A DNA stretch of 64,000 bases from Tildeniella torsiva UHER 1998/13D (GCA_019358835.1 JAHHIH010000014.1:1-64000), one strand, 5' to 3'; counted from the stretch's first letter, positions 8,529-17,681 are shown. Translations and numbers: made by a program. The notes: a model not told the origin generated them from the sequence alone.

Positions 8529-8994
8529 AATTGGCCTGCTTGGCTATCAGCTCTAAAAATTTGGCGGTGCTGCGATCGGGGTCATAGACGCCGTTTTCCC
8601 ATTCGCTGACGGTTTGGCGGCGTACGCCCATCTGCTCAGCAAACTCCATTTGGGTCAGGCTCATATGTTTGCGCAGGGCGCGGATGGCATCTTGTTGCCA
8701 AACGATTTTGCCGTCTTTTTGCTCGATGTTGTACTGAGCCTCAAATTTTCGAAAGATGACGGTTTTGCTGTCGATATCAATGGCATAGACATGGTAGCCT
8801 GCCCCTACCCAGGCCCCGGCCTGAAGAGCGGCAGGGGTATCGCGGTTACTCCACCAGTTTTTTCGCTCAACGGCGGAATGGGGCAGCGGGCTGCCCAGCA
8901 GGGTCTCAATCTCGCCAAAGGTCAGCAAAACCTCGGCCTTGCCGGAGGTCTGCAGATGATTAAACAGAGGGTAGTATTTGCTGCCAGGTTTCAT
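8500..8994 (-). CDS. XRE-type HTH protein with DUF7662-like N terminus
   Basis: A 164-residue protein in two parts. The N terminus (KYYPLFNHLQTSGKAEV, then TFGEIETLLGSPLPHSA and WWSNRD) matches the DUF7662-like module found in bacterial hypotheticals. The C terminus is a helix-turn-helix of the Cro/XRE type: IRALRKHMSLTQMEFAEQMG then RRQTVSEWENG, with a typical Q-x-x-x-A-x-x-x-G spacing. It probably binds DNA as a small regulator or antitoxin-like protein, but no partner toxin gene is next to it. Its 3' end overlaps the NB-ARC remnant on the opposite strand. Confidence 0.8.
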   Translation of the reverse strand: MKPGSKYYPLFNHLQTSGKAEVLLTFGEIETLLGSPLPHSAVERKNWWSNRDTPAALQAGAWVGAGYHVYAIDIDSKTVIFRKFEAQYNIEQKDGKIVWQQDAIRALRKHMSLTQMEFAEQMGVRRQTVSEWENGVYDPDRSTAKFLELIAKQANFIVPSPEIP

Positions 8995-9282
8995 AGGGGG
9001 CGCGATCGCGACTCAGTCTCAGCGGTAAGCCATATGACTCTCTATGATGACGCAAAAACCTGACTTAATGACCGCAAAATTAGCAAGCAATTGAGAATTA
9101 CTGAGCTGAATGGTTCTACCCATCCCTTGCAGTCAACTGTCTTGAAGGGGAAGCGCGATCGCTATTTACGGTCACATCGTTGATGCTGCCCCTGCGCCAA
9201 ATATCCCCTCTATTGCGCTGGCATCCATAGATTCGTTACGGTAGCAGAGCTGACTCTGCTCGATATCGCCTCCTGATTGCCT

Positions 9283-9534
9283 ATGGCCCGCCCTGAGCTC
9301 GACCCACCCACTATTGACCGCGTCATCGAAATGGCCTGGGAAGATCGCACACCCTTTGAGGCCATTGAGATTCAGTTCGGGCTAGCCGAGAAACAGGTGA
9401 TTGCCATCATGCGTTGCCACATGCAGCCCTCTAGCTTTCGCCTATGGCGCAAGCGGGTGACGGGGCGCAATACCAAGCATCAGCACAAGCGAGACTTTGC
9501 CCTGGGCCGGTTTAAGTCGGCTAACCAAAAATAG
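9283..9534 (+). CDS. TIGR03643/DUF2805 family protein
   Basis: A short basic protein matching the TIGR03643 (DUF2805) family. Diagnostic segments are IDRVIEMAWEDRTPFEAIE, IQFGLAEKQVIAIMR, SSFRLWRKRVTGR and the terminal HKRDFALGRFK. The fold looks like a small helix-turn-helix, but no function is established. I chose the ATG at 9283; a TTG two codons upstream is also possible. The next gene starts within five bases of its stop codon, so the pair is probably translated together. Confidence 0.85.
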   Translation: MARPELDPPTIDRVIEMAWEDRTPFEAIEIQFGLAEKQVIAIMRCHMQPSSFRLWRKRVTGRNTKHQHKRDFALGRFKSANQK

Positions 9535-9538
9535 AAGC

Positions 9539-9727
9539 GTGGCATCTCATCTGCGGGCCAGACCCTGCGACCTGTGCCAGGCTCCAGCAACCGTGCGGTA
9601 CCGGATTCAATGCGCCCCTGGGGCAACCTGGGTGTTGGCCTGCCCCCGCTGCCAAAAAACTCAGCGCGAGCAGAACCCCCACTATCGCTATGGCGGCACC
9701 TGGAAAGCTCGCCTCAAAAAGGGGTAG
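9539..9727 (+). CDS. Small zinc-ribbon-like hypothetical protein
   Basis: A 62-residue protein with two CxxC pairs: RPCDLCQAP near the N terminus and LACPRCQKT in the middle, spaced as in a zinc ribbon. A conserved-looking tail, HYRYGGTWKARLKKG, follows. The GTG at 9539 lies four bases after the stop of the DUF2805 gene; a TTG start at 9497 would overlap that gene. Arrangement and composition suggest a two-gene operon. Function unknown, perhaps nucleic-acid binding. Confidence 0.65.
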   Translation: MASHLRARPCDLCQAPATVRYRIQCAPGATWVLACPRCQKTQREQNPHYRYGGTWKARLKKG

Positions 9728-9907
9728 CCCTCAGCTAATTTCTATTAACCGTAGTCGCCTTTCTTTAACACGTAAAAGCTCTGTAAAATTACGTAGGCTT
9801 GTTTCAAGCTTATTGGAAATCTTGGCGATTCTTTACAGACTCAGATTAAACCGGGTTATGTTGAGGGAACTATAGGTGTAACCGTTAATCGCCTAATGCA
9901 CATAGCC

Positions 9908-10699
9908 ATGAAAACTTCCACAGTTCTGGTGCATTCAACCCTTGCCCAAGCGCCCGCCGCCAGTCGGCCCCAGCTTGATAACCCTTGGATGCTCTCGTCT
10001 GGGGGGTTGCTGGTGCTATTGCTAGGGTTGGGTGTCTACTCTCACCTGCAAACTCGCCGCCTGGTAAAACAGCTCAAATTTGAATCCTACAAAAATCAAG
10101 AGCTGCAAAAAAAGGTCAAACTAGCGCTTAAAACCATCAGCAAGATGGAGCAAAATCCTGACCTAATTCACTCGCGCGAATTTAACCTCGACTACCTGCG
10201 CATGCGCATGGATGAAGATCATTTCCATACGTCGATTGTGAACCAGCTCAAGGTCAAAGTTAAGCAAAAAATTAGCATTGCTCTGCGTCCCCGCCAAGCC
10301 GAAGAAGGCCTGATTGGTATTGCCAGCAAGCCTCGCGTGGTGGATGAGATATTTGATGTCGAGTATGCCCCTCAAGACAACCCCCTAGCGAAAAAGCGGG
10401 TGCTGTTTCGCATTCAAATTCGGCTAGCTAAGTTGCCAACCCAGGCCACCTCTTCAACCATCGGTCAGCTGGTCGAATGCATCGAAAACTTTATGAGCCC
10501 CGATGCCGAAGAGACCCACTGGCAGCCCACCATCCAGGGCCGCATTGCCAACATGCATTGGGATCAAAAAGCCAAGCCCACTCCCCTGCTGGTGATTGAA
10601 CAATCTAGCGAAGGGGCGAATGTGACGCTGCGCAGCCGCAATGAGCTGCCCACCAGCATGAGCAGCACCAGCAGGACACCCAAAAAGAAACCGGCCTAA
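9908..10699 (+). CDS. Membrane-anchored conserved cyanobacterial protein
   Basis: A protein of about 260 residues with one N-terminal membrane segment (MLSSGGLLVLLLGLGVYS) and then a basic, partly coiled stretch (TRRLVKQLKFESYKNQELQ). The soluble C-terminal domain contains DYLRMRMDEDHFHTSIVNQ and KVLFRIQIRLAKLP-like strands. No recognised catalytic motif. It resembles hypothetical proteins conserved in cyanobacteria. ATGs at 9896 and 9908 are both possible; I prefer the second, which leaves a short n-region. Function unknown. Confidence 0.7.
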   Translation: MKTSTVLVHSTLAQAPAASRPQLDNPWMLSSGGLLVLLLGLGVYSHLQTRRLVKQLKFESYKNQELQKKVKLALKTISKMEQNPDLIHSREFNLDYLRMRMDEDHFHTSIVNQLKVKVKQKISIALRPRQAEEGLIGIASKPRVVDEIFDVEYAPQDNPLAKKRVLFRIQIRLAKLPTQATSSTIGQLVECIENFMSPDAEETHWQPTIQGRIANMHWDQKAKPTPLLVIEQSSEGANVTLRSRNELPTSMSSTSRTPKKKPA

Positions 10700-10746
10700 G
10701 TTAGTAGCTTCCAGTGGGTTACCAATAGTTGATTACCGGCAATTGA

Positions 10747-12006
10747 TTAATAGACGGCGGATGCCATGGCAGTGGTATCCGCCACTGGTGCTGGGGCCGA
10801 TCGCGCCTGGGCCATATCCGAGAGAATGGCGTCGAGCAGCTGCTCGCGCAGGTCAGGGATAACCGCCAGGGCGCGGGTCCAGTCAGGAATTTGCGTGCCG
10901 GTGGGATCGTCAAGGTACTGATTGCCCGCTTCTAAAATCACCTGTTCAAAGGTTTCGATGGTGATTTCTTCTTGGTGTCGATCGTACTCTAGGCCGTTGA
11001 AGCGGGCATCGACGAAATATTGACGGGCGAGGTTTTGGGCCTCACGGCGGTACTTGATTCGCAGGGCGCGAATGTGATCGTGGCCAATCACCACCTGCTC
11101 AGTTTCGGTCAGGGTTCTAAACACTGATTGCAGAATGTCGCGGCACATTTTTTGCAGCCCTGAGTTAGTTGAGCTGCCCAGGGTCTGGTGCTTGTGCTCA
11201 AAGATGCCCAGATCAATCTGGGCAATGCGCTTGAGGGACACGTTGCGGTAGACCTCGGCCAGCAGGCCCACTTCTAGCCCCCAGTTGCCGGGGATGCGGG
11301 TCGTCAGTGCCAGGTCGGCGGAGAGGGCAAACTCGCCGGAGAGGGGGTAGCGGTAGGCATTGAGGTAACGCAGGTAGTCGCGGTAGCCAAACAGCTCCAT
11401 CAGCGAGGTGATGAGGGGGGTGACAAAAAGCCGTGTAACCCGACCGTGCATACTGCGGGGATCACCGCCGACGCGGGCGTAGTAGGCTTTGCTGAAGGCG
11501 ATGCCAAAGTCTTGCTCCAGCAGGGGATAGAGCAGCTTGAGGGGGTAGGCGCGATCGTAGGTGACAATGTCGGCATCGTGGAGGGCGATCGCCGCTGCGT
11601 GCAGCGCAGCCACCCCCAGCCCCAGCCACACGGCTCGACCCTTGCCCTTAAACCGCAGCAGGTCTAGCCCTTTGTCTTTGAGGGTTTGCAGAATGCCGGT
11701 AATACGCGGGCCGTTTTCCCACAAGACAAAGGTGGGCTGGGGCAGCGGCTCGAAGAACTGCACCGCGTGGCGATACTGCTCAAAGGTGTCGGCGTAGAGG
11801 CAGACAATGACGTTATTGACAAACGGGGAGTGGCTGAGGTGGTCGCGAATGGTCGCTAGAGCTGGGCGCTCCAGCTCTTCGTAGAGCGACGGAATGAGTA
11901 CAGCGGTAGGGTTGGTTTGGCTAAGCTCGGTGAGACGCTGCTCTAAACGCTCGAAATCGTAGCCCAGGTCGTGGATGGTAGTGATTAGCTCTTGCTTATA
12001 GTCCAT
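10747..12006 (-). CDS. gpgS: Glucosyl-3-phosphoglycerate synthase-like glycosyltransferase
   Basis: A GT-A fold glycosyltransferase of the GT81 type, expected to transfer glucose from a nucleotide sugar to 3-phosphoglycerate, the first step of glucosylglycerate synthesis. Visible marks: TAVLIPSLYEELERPAL at the N terminus, GKGRAVWLGLGVAALHA, the metal/nucleotide motif HDADIVTYDR, YPLSGEFALSADLA and the acceptor-side GNWGLEVGLLAEVYR. The length of 419 residues is normal. It lies downstream of the GH57 gene on the same strand with only 111 bases between them, so the two may be co-transcribed. Glucosylglycerate is a compatible solute under salt or nitrogen limitation; that role here is inferred from the family. 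Confidence 0.85.
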   Translation of the reverse strand: MDYKQELITTIHDLGYDFERLEQRLTELSQTNPTAVLIPSLYEELERPALATIRDHLSHSPFVNNVIVCLYADTFEQYRHAVQFFEPLPQPTFVLWENGPRITGILQTLKDKGLDLLRFKGKGRAVWLGLGVAALHAAAIALHDADIVTYDRAYPLKLLYPLLEQDFGIAFSKAYYARVGGDPRSMHGRVTRLFVTPLITSLMELFGYRDYLRYLNAYRYPLSGEFALSADLALTTRIPGNWGLEVGLLAEVYRNVSLKRIAQIDLGIFEHKHQTLGSSTNSGLQKMCRDILQSVFRTLTETEQVVIGHDHIRALRIKYRREAQNLARQYFVDARFNGLEYDRHQEEITIETFEQVILEAGNQYLDDPTGTQIPDWTRALAVIPDLREQLLDAILSDMAQARSAPAPVADTTAMASAVY

Positions 12007-12117
12007 ACCCTGATGTCCCTAAATGCTAGGTCTCATCATAGGGACAAGTGGCGATCGCAAGATGTCTGAATCACTACCCGATGCCCGGTAGCTGCTGGGC
12101 ATCGTTCGTAGACGGCC

Positions 12118-13611
12118 CTAGGCAAAGTCGTGGGCCAAAATTGCCTGGCCGCGCCGGTAGAGTTCTTCGGCATAGCTCGTCCAGGTGCCCTGGCCCCAGT
12201 AGCGAAAGCAGCTGGTTTGCAGCAGCAGGCTGTGGATGAGGGCGTTGCGGTAGCGGTGCTGGCGCTCTAGGGCATCGCCCCGCTCGCTCTGGCGGGCCAT
12301 AGTTTGGTGAAACTGCGCCGACAGACGCTGCATGGGGTCGAGCACGTTGTCATAGCCCACAACCCAGCTGCGATCGCCCGTCCAAGAACCGCCTTCCATC
12401 GAAAAATTGCTGTCTTCGGTGCGGAGGGATGCGATCGCCCCCGCCATGGCCTCAGGGCCGCTGGCATCCCCCATCGCCTGCCACAGCCGCGCTTGCCCCA
12501 CCGCCTGACAGGTTGGGAACGTTTCCGGGCCGCACCCCGCCGCCGCCAACAGTTCCAGGTATTCGGTGCCGTTGAAGCCCACCACGCCCCGGCGACCGCC
12601 GCCGTTGTCGCGCATTTCGTACCACGATCGCATAAAGGCGCTGGGGAACTCGTTCATCATCACGCCGCCGTTTTCGCCGTCGCTGATCTGGCTGACCAGC
12701 TGGGGCACCGTGGCGTTTCCGAGGGCGACTTTGCCGAGGGTCTTGGCCTCCCAGTAGGGCTGCATCTGGCCCACCAGCTTGGTGTCAGACCCCTGGGTTT
12801 TGATCAGTACCACAATATCTTCGACCTCGCCTTGGCTATTGCGGGCTACCAAACGGTGGGGCAGGTGGGGCTGCGACAGGCCGTGGCCTTCAAGGGCTTC
12901 TACCGTGTGCTCTTGCACCAGCATCCAGCGGTAGCCGCAGTCTTTGAGGGTTTTGACAAAGGCATAGAGCACGTCGGGATGGTTGGGCAGGTGCATCTCC
13001 GGCGGCGAGAAGCCCCGCACCCGAGCCAGGGCTTCGGCCCCAAACAGCGCGGCAAAGTGGTGTTGCCAGGCGCGAATGTGCAGCTTGAGGTCGGGCACGG
13101 GGGTGGAGGGCACCACCGCGTGGCCCCAGCAGGTGCCCAGCCACTCGACGTAGGGCTGGTAGGCAGGGTCGCAGGCCAGGCGGCGCAGCTTAGCCAGAAT
13201 ATCTTGCCGATCCATCTGTTGCAGACCCCACAGCAGGGTGCCCGAGTAGTCGAGCATGACGCGGGGGTTGCAGCCCTGGCTCACCAGTTCTGGAATGAAG
13301 TCGCCCAGACGGGCGTAGCAGTAGGCGAAGGTGCCCGCGTTGTGGTTATCCCCGTCGTAGGGATGCTCAAACATGTACTGGAGGTGGTTGATCAGCTCGC
13401 CCGTGGCCCCAGCGGGAATGGTGGGCTGGTGCATGTGCAGGGCGATCGCAAAGCCTGCCGAGATATCCGACAGGGCCAGGTTAGTGCGGGATAAAAACAC
13501 CGGCTCTGGGCTAGCCATAATACCGGCGATATCGGCCTCTCGACCCGACAGGGGGGGCAGCCCGTCTTCAAGGGCGGGCCAGTCTATAGGGGAGAGCATA
13601 GCGCTGGTCAT
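12118..13611 (-). CDS. Glycoside hydrolase family 57 protein
   Basis: A GH57-type (beta/alpha)7 barrel enzyme, the family of alpha-amylases, 4-alpha-glucanotransferases and branching enzymes. The N-terminal strand FAIALHMHQPTIPAG carries the family histidines (HxHQP). RVMLDYSGTLLWGL, LGTCWGHAVVPSTP and RGFSPPEMHLPNH hold the region where the catalytic glutamate normally lies. SDGENGGVMMNEFPS resembles the conserved motif 4 with its aspartate. The 497 residues fit. The exact substrate (glycogen, maltooligosaccharide or a glucosylglycerate polymer) is not determinable. Immediately upstream of gpgS, it may function in the same glucan or compatible-solute pathway. Confidence 0.8.
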   Translation of the reverse strand: MTSAMLSPIDWPALEDGLPPLSGREADIAGIMASPEPVFLSRTNLALSDISAGFAIALHMHQPTIPAGATGELINHLQYMFEHPYDGDNHNAGTFAYCYARLGDFIPELVSQGCNPRVMLDYSGTLLWGLQQMDRQDILAKLRRLACDPAYQPYVEWLGTCWGHAVVPSTPVPDLKLHIRAWQHHFAALFGAEALARVRGFSPPEMHLPNHPDVLYAFVKTLKDCGYRWMLVQEHTVEALEGHGLSQPHLPHRLVARNSQGEVEDIVVLIKTQGSDTKLVGQMQPYWEAKTLGKVALGNATVPQLVSQISDGENGGVMMNEFPSAFMRSWYEMRDNGGGRRGVVGFNGTEYLELLAAAGCGPETFPTCQAVGQARLWQAMGDASGPEAMAGAIASLRTEDSNFSMEGGSWTGDRSWVVGYDNVLDPMQRLSAQFHQTMARQSERGDALERQHRYRNALIHSLLLQTSCFRYWGQGTWTSYAEELYRRGQAILAHDFA

Positions 13612-13981
13612 CCAGAAACCTCCGAGAATTGGCCTCTCGTACTTCGGGAAGGCCTATGGTCACTATTTAGTGTTGCACTGTGGGGAGCGGTTACACCACA
13701 GCCAGTAACATTTCGTGGCGTAGCCAATTACCTAGCAACAAAGGCGGTCAGCCATCGGCCTGGATTCCTATCAAAGATATATCGCAGGGTCGATAAAGCG
13801 ATCGCAGGAAATGCTGTAAGGCCAGCTCTAGCTGCTTTAGCTAAGCCGATCGCAACGGCGATGATAAAAAACGCTAAGTCCCCTCAATACAGAGGGTCAG
13901 GATAGGTATGCTAACCCTCATCCCGGCTGGGCGACAGGGCAAGATTTGAGCCGGGCTGCAATCAAATCTCAACCCTACAAA
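13612..13981. other. Intergenic region with several GCGATCGC-like sites
   Basis: This divergent gap separates the GH57 gene (leftwards) from an unknown gene (rightwards). It is AT-richer than coding DNA and includes GATCGCAGGAA and GATCGCAACGG words, but no recognisable RNA gene. It probably holds both promoters; I could not assign boxes. Confidence 0.4.
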
Positions 13982-14659
13982 ATGCCTGAACCACTGACAC
14001 GGCAGCTCATCCCCTTAGCAGAAGACTTCTTTTGCGACGGCCACTACTACCTGCTCACCTCTGGGAGCTTGGGAGGCAGCGAGTTCACCGCAGAGAAGTT
14101 ATCTAATGCTTTGGGGCAAGCAGATGAGCAAGTTGTCAAAAATCTTCTGATGCGCGGAATTTGCATACCTCTGTTTTTCGACGGAGATTGTGCGCTGGAT
14201 GGCCATACGGTCGTCGTTTTGGGCGACCTAAGCGAGCAGGAAGAGCATGTTTGGATTGCGAAACTCTCCTGGAAACTAGCGATTCCCTGCGGCAAATTCG
14301 TCATTCACTGTGGCGGGGGCGATGCCGACGAGTTAGCCTATGCGATCGCAGGAAATCCACCAGAGCCAAATTATCGAATTTTTCAGATAATTGATGTCCC
14401 CCCAGGCGAATATTCGGTAGAGATCTACGCTTATCTCTCCAGCATGACGGTACAGCTATCGCTTGAGGAATACGACAACCACTGGAATTTAAAGGAGAAT
14501 ACTGTTCTAAAAGAATGGTATCAGCTCCACCGCCCTGGATTGGTCGGCATCGGCTACATCATCCAATTGACTCCCCTCAAAACTGAGCCACCGTTTCCTG
14601 AGTTTGTGCCTGAAATTGGCTGGCTTGGAAAATTTGAGTTTCGCCAAGCCGAGCTTTAA
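13982..14659 (+). CDS. Hypothetical protein
   Basis: A soluble acidic protein of 225 residues that I do not recognise. It has a beta-rich look: CIPLFFDGDCALDGHTVVVL, KFVIHCGGGDADELAYAI and IDVPPGEYSVEIYAYL. The last two segments resemble a small DUF in which a PPGxYxVExYAY strand recurs in SMI1/immunity-like proteins, but this is only suggestive. The ATG at 13982 is preferred over an upstream TTG (13946). It is followed by a strong hairpin (14721-14753), so it is likely a single-gene unit. Confidence 0.55.
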   Translation: MPEPLTRQLIPLAEDFFCDGHYYLLTSGSLGGSEFTAEKLSNALGQADEQVVKNLLMRGICIPLFFDGDCALDGHTVVVLGDLSEQEEHVWIAKLSWKLAIPCGKFVIHCGGGDADELAYAIAGNPPEPNYRIFQIIDVPPGEYSVEIYAYLSSMTVQLSLEEYDNHWNLKENTVLKEWYQLHRPGLVGIGYIIQLTPLKTEPPFPEFVPEIGWLGKFEFRQAEL

Positions 14660-14720
14660 TCAAAGCAGTGCTGGCCATTTGCCATCCGCCACAAACAACT
14701 CTAAATAACTCATAAAACAA

Positions 14721-14753
14721 AAGGATTCAGCCAGTTCAGCAGGCTGAATCCTT
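14721..14753 (+). terminator. Hairpin terminator
   Basis: A perfect 12-bp stem (AAGGATTCAGCC with GGCTGAATCCTT) closes a 9-base loop 60 bases after the hypothetical gene ending at 14659. No long T tract follows on the plus strand, but a run of A bases precedes the stem, so it could also end transcription from the opposite side. Likely an insulator between this gene and amt. Confidence 0.5.
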
Positions 14754-14837
14754 AGGGATGTCTAATTGTGCTGAGCTATCAACTGAGTCTTTAAACTTCA
14801 CTTGACGGCATGTTCTAAGGATTGCCCTTTGGTTGTT

Positions 14838-14875
14838 GTTTGAATCGTAACAGGCTGTCCCAAAAAAGATATATT
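14838..14875 (+). promoter_or_regulatory. Candidate NtcA site and -10 box for amt
   Basis: GTTTGAATCGTAAC has the GT-N10-AC core of the nitrogen regulator NtcA. A TATATT (TAN3T-type -10) begins 18 bases after it, slightly closer than the usual 20-24. The site lies about 175 bases upstream of the amt start. The position and gene function fit nitrogen control, but the match lacks the full GTA-N8-TAC palindrome. Confidence 0.35.
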
Positions 14876-15022
14876 ACACAAGCGTTTAGCTTCATCTATA
14901 ACAGACGTTTAAATAGCCTAAACTGCAAAAATAGCTACACTTTCCTGTTTCTTGCTGTATGTAGTTTGAATGGGTTATGAGTATGACTTGACAGTGTTTT
15001 GAGTTCCGGAGAGTAATCAGAC

Positions 15023-16444
15023 GTGGGTATTCGGATTCTGGCAACGTTGGCGATCGCCCTTTGTTTAACCCTAGGGCTATTTCCAGGAGAGGCATGGGCA
15101 CAGGCACCTGATCCGCTAGAGGCGGCAGCTACAGCCCAAAGTGCGGCAGATACAGCGTTTATGTTGATCTGTTCAGCTTTAGTACTTTTAATGACGCCGG
15201 GCCTGGCATTTTTCTATGGCGGCTTTGTACGATCGCTAAACGTTCTTAATACGTTGATGATGAGCTTTGTGCTCATGCTGCTCGTCGGTGTCACCTGGAT
15301 TCTCTGGGGGTACAGTCTGGCATTTGCCCCTGGAACACCCTTCATCGGTGGCTTGCAGTGGCTCTTTCTAAATGGGGTTGGGCTAGAGACCACAGATTAC
15401 TTGCTAGGTTCTGAGCCAGAGGCCGTCGTATCCTATGCCGCGACGATTCCCCACCAGGCATTCATGATGTATCAAGGCATGTTTGCCATCATTACTCCTG
15501 CCCTGATTTCGGGAGCTTTGGTAGGGCGGCTAAAGTTTAAGACCTATTTTTGGTTTGTTTTGCTGTGGTCCATATTTATCTACTGCCCTTTAGCCCATAT
15601 GGTTTGGGCCAAGGGCGGTTTTATGGGTCTGTACGGCGGGTTTGGTGCCCTTGATTTTGCTGGCGGCACCGTTGTTCACATTAGTTCTGGCGTTTCTGCC
15701 TTGGTGGCAGCTCTGGTTTTGGGGAATCGCAGGAGCTATCCCAGCGGGTTGACGGCTCCCCATAATGTGCCTTTCATTATGCTTGGGGCAGGTCTACTGT
15801 GGTTTGGCTGGTTTGGCTTTAATGCAGGCAGCGCCTTGTCTTCGGGTGGCTTAGCCACAGTTGCTTTTGTTGCTACCAACTGTGGTGCGGCGGCGGCAGG
15901 TCTGGTCTGGATCTTGATGGAGTGGGTGTTGACAGGTAAGCCGACGGCGGTAGGTCTTGCCACAGGTCTGGTAGCCGGTCTGGTGGGCGTTACCCCGGCG
16001 GCTGGCTTTGTGAGTCCGGTATCAGCACTGCTGATTGGGGGAATTACGGCGTTTTGCTGCTACTATGCCATTCGCATCAAAAACAAAATGGGTATTGACG
16101 ATGCCCTAGATACCTTCCCGGTGCATGGGGTTGGCGGAACGGTAGGGGCAATTCTGACTGGAGTCTTTGCCAGTACCGATGTTAATGAGTTTGGTGCCAA
16201 TGGCCTGCTCTACGGGAATCCGGGACAACTCTTGAAGCAGATAGCGGCAATCGCGATCGCCTATGTGATCGCCGGGGTGGGCACCTATGTCTTGCTCAAA
16301 ATTCTGCACGCAATTATGGGTCTCCGGGTTTCACCTGAGGTGGAAACCCAAGGTTTGGATCCTTCAGAGCATAGCGAAGTTGGGTATGGTGAGCAGCTAA
16401 CGTCTGATTTTAGTGCGACCAGTACCAGTAGCCCAAGCCATTAG
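15023..16444 (+). CDS. amt: Ammonium transporter (Amt family)
   Basis: An 11-TM Amt/MEP/Rh ammonium channel in the cytoplasmic membrane with an N-terminal signal (LALCLTLGLFPGEAWAQA-like). Pore residues are present: the twin histidines in GGTVVHISSGVSAL and DTFPVHGVGGTVG, the MTPGLAFFYGG signature and the FGFNAGSALSSGG loop. The length of 473 fits. The GTG start is supported by a GGAGAG ribosome site nine bases upstream. The C-terminal cytoplasmic tail (LDPSEHSEVGYGEQL) matches the segment that contacts PII (GlnK/GlnB) in this family. It is followed by a terminator and then a histidine kinase/response regulator pair. A second Amt is encoded at 57.5-58.9 kb. Confidence 0.95.
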   Translation: MGIRILATLAIALCLTLGLFPGEAWAQAPDPLEAAATAQSAADTAFMLICSALVLLMTPGLAFFYGGFVRSLNVLNTLMMSFVLMLLVGVTWILWGYSLAFAPGTPFIGGLQWLFLNGVGLETTDYLLGSEPEAVVSYAATIPHQAFMMYQGMFAIITPALISGALVGRLKFKTYFWFVLLWSIFIYCPLAHMVWAKGGFMGLYGGFGALDFAGGTVVHISSGVSALVAALVLGNRRSYPSGLTAPHNVPFIMLGAGLLWFGWFGFNAGSALSSGGLATVAFVATNCGAAAAGLVWILMEWVLTGKPTAVGLATGLVAGLVGVTPAAGFVSPVSALLIGGITAFCCYYAIRIKNKMGIDDALDTFPVHGVGGTVGAILTGVFASTDVNEFGANGLLYGNPGQLLKQIAAIAIAYVIAGVGTYVLLKILHAIMGLRVSPEVETQGLDPSEHSEVGYGEQLTSDFSATSTSSPSH

Positions 16445-16480
16445 AGGCTGACACCGTAAACGGTGCCTTTTCAAACAGCA

Positions 16481-16526
16481 GGAGCTAGAGTACTAGAAGG
16501 CTTAGTATTCTAGCTTCTGTCATTTT
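16481..16526 (+). terminator. Terminator after amt
   Basis: A 15-bp stem (16481-16495 with 16503-16517, two G-T pairs, 7-base loop) is followed by TGTCATTTTT. A smaller CACCG/CGGTG hairpin lies just upstream at 16452-16465. Together they probably end amt transcription before the kinase gene. Confidence 0.65.
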
Positions 16527-16552
16527 TAAGGCTAGCGCCCTCGGGTAGTTCT

Positions 16553-17650
16553 ATGGTTGACCGACCAACTCATCAAGGATCCCATGAATTACGCCCAGTT
16601 TCTCAATTAGGTATTCTTTGGATCACAGGCGGGTTGTTTGCAATCATTATCTTGCTGGAGCTAGTTTCATCGGCAGATTATGTTTTCAGCTATCTGTACA
16701 TTGGCCCTATTCTGCTGGCCACCCTGCGGTTAAATTCACGTTTTGCCTTTCGTTTGACGCTGCTGGCATCATTTTTAACTCTCTTCAATCTGTGGATTCC
16801 TGGCAGCCATATTATTACTCCCTATACAATTGCCAATCGCATCATTGCCGTCGCTGCGATAGTGGTGGCGGGGGTGCTAAGCCATCGCAATCGCTATTAT
16901 GAGGAAGCCATTGCCCAGCAGCAAACAAAACTACAGCTCCAAGAGCAACTGGCTAACTTTCGAGAAAATTTTGTTTCCACATTAACCCATGACCTAAAAA
17001 CGCCGCTGCTAGGCGCTATAGAAACCCTGGATGTTTTTCAGCAAGAGCGTTTTGGTCGGGTTACGGAGGCCCAACAGCAGGTGCTGGCAACGATGATGCG
17101 AAGCCAGCAAACTAGCCTACAGCTGGTTGAAACCGTACTAGATATCTACCGCAATGACGCAGAAGGCGTTAAGCTAACGCGATCGCCCGTCAATTTAGTT
17201 GAACTGGTAGAACAGGTTATTTATACCCTGAATGATTTGGCGTCGAGCTACCGAGTTTCGATCGTCCTCAGCACGACGGCTTTCATAACAGAAACCTGCC
17301 TAGTTGATGGAGATTACTTGCAGCTCCACCGGGTAGTATCAAATCTGTTAATCAATGCCATCTATCACTCTCGCATAGATGGCAGAGTTGACGTCATTTT
17401 AGAAACTTGGCAAGATTTTGAATCTCCTCAGCAGGTGGTTAAGGTATTAGACGAAGGGTTAGGTATTCGCCCTGAAGAGCTGCCCCAGCTCTTTGAACGG
17501 TTCTACCAGGGGTGTAGCGATCGCCAGGCAAAGGGCTCGGGTTTGGGTCTATACTTATCTCGACAGATTGTTGAGGCCCACGGTGGCACAATCTGGGCTG
17601 AGAACCGTGCTCCTAGCGGGGCGGTATTTGGCTTCCGTCTACCGGCATAA
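16553..17650 (+). CDS. Membrane sensor histidine kinase
   Basis: A hybrid-free HisKA sensor kinase. The first 115 residues hold about four short membrane helices (WITGGLFAIIILLELVSS, YLYIGPILLATLRL, FLTLFNLWIPG, RIIAVAAIVVAGVL) without a large periplasmic loop, as in small-signal or membrane-state sensors. A short coiled linker follows, then the H-box NFVSTLTHDLKTPLLGAIE (phospho-accepting His near 146). The HATPase_c boxes follow: NLLINAIYHS (N), DEGLGIRPEELPQLFERF (G1/F) and KGSGLGLYLSRQIVEAHGG (G2). The response regulator follows within 32 bases, so the pair is an operon. The signal is unknown. Confidence 0.9.
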   Translation: MVDRPTHQGSHELRPVSQLGILWITGGLFAIIILLELVSSADYVFSYLYIGPILLATLRLNSRFAFRLTLLASFLTLFNLWIPGSHIITPYTIANRIIAVAAIVVAGVLSHRNRYYEEAIAQQQTKLQLQEQLANFRENFVSTLTHDLKTPLLGAIETLDVFQQERFGRVTEAQQQVLATMMRSQQTSLQLVETVLDIYRNDAEGVKLTRSPVNLVELVEQVIYTLNDLASSYRVSIVLSTTAFITETCLVDGDYLQLHRVVSNLLINAIYHSRIDGRVDVILETWQDFESPQQVVKVLDEGLGIRPEELPQLFERFYQGCSDRQAKGSGLGLYLSRQIVEAHGGTIWAENRAPSGAVFGFRLPA

Positions 17651-17681
17651 TTCTGTTTAACTCCCTCTACGAAAATTGACC

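Larger units (their letters stand above)
14660..15022. other. Upstream region of ammonium transporter
   Basis: Gene-free gap holding the hairpin at 14721-14753 and the candidate NtcA-type promoter at 14838-14875, followed by a long AT-rich leader of the amt gene. Nothing else recognisable. Confidence 0.5.

Noticed and set aside
12304-13494. 396-codon plus-strand frame
   Set aside because: It is a shadow of the GH57 gene on the opposite strand with no domain.
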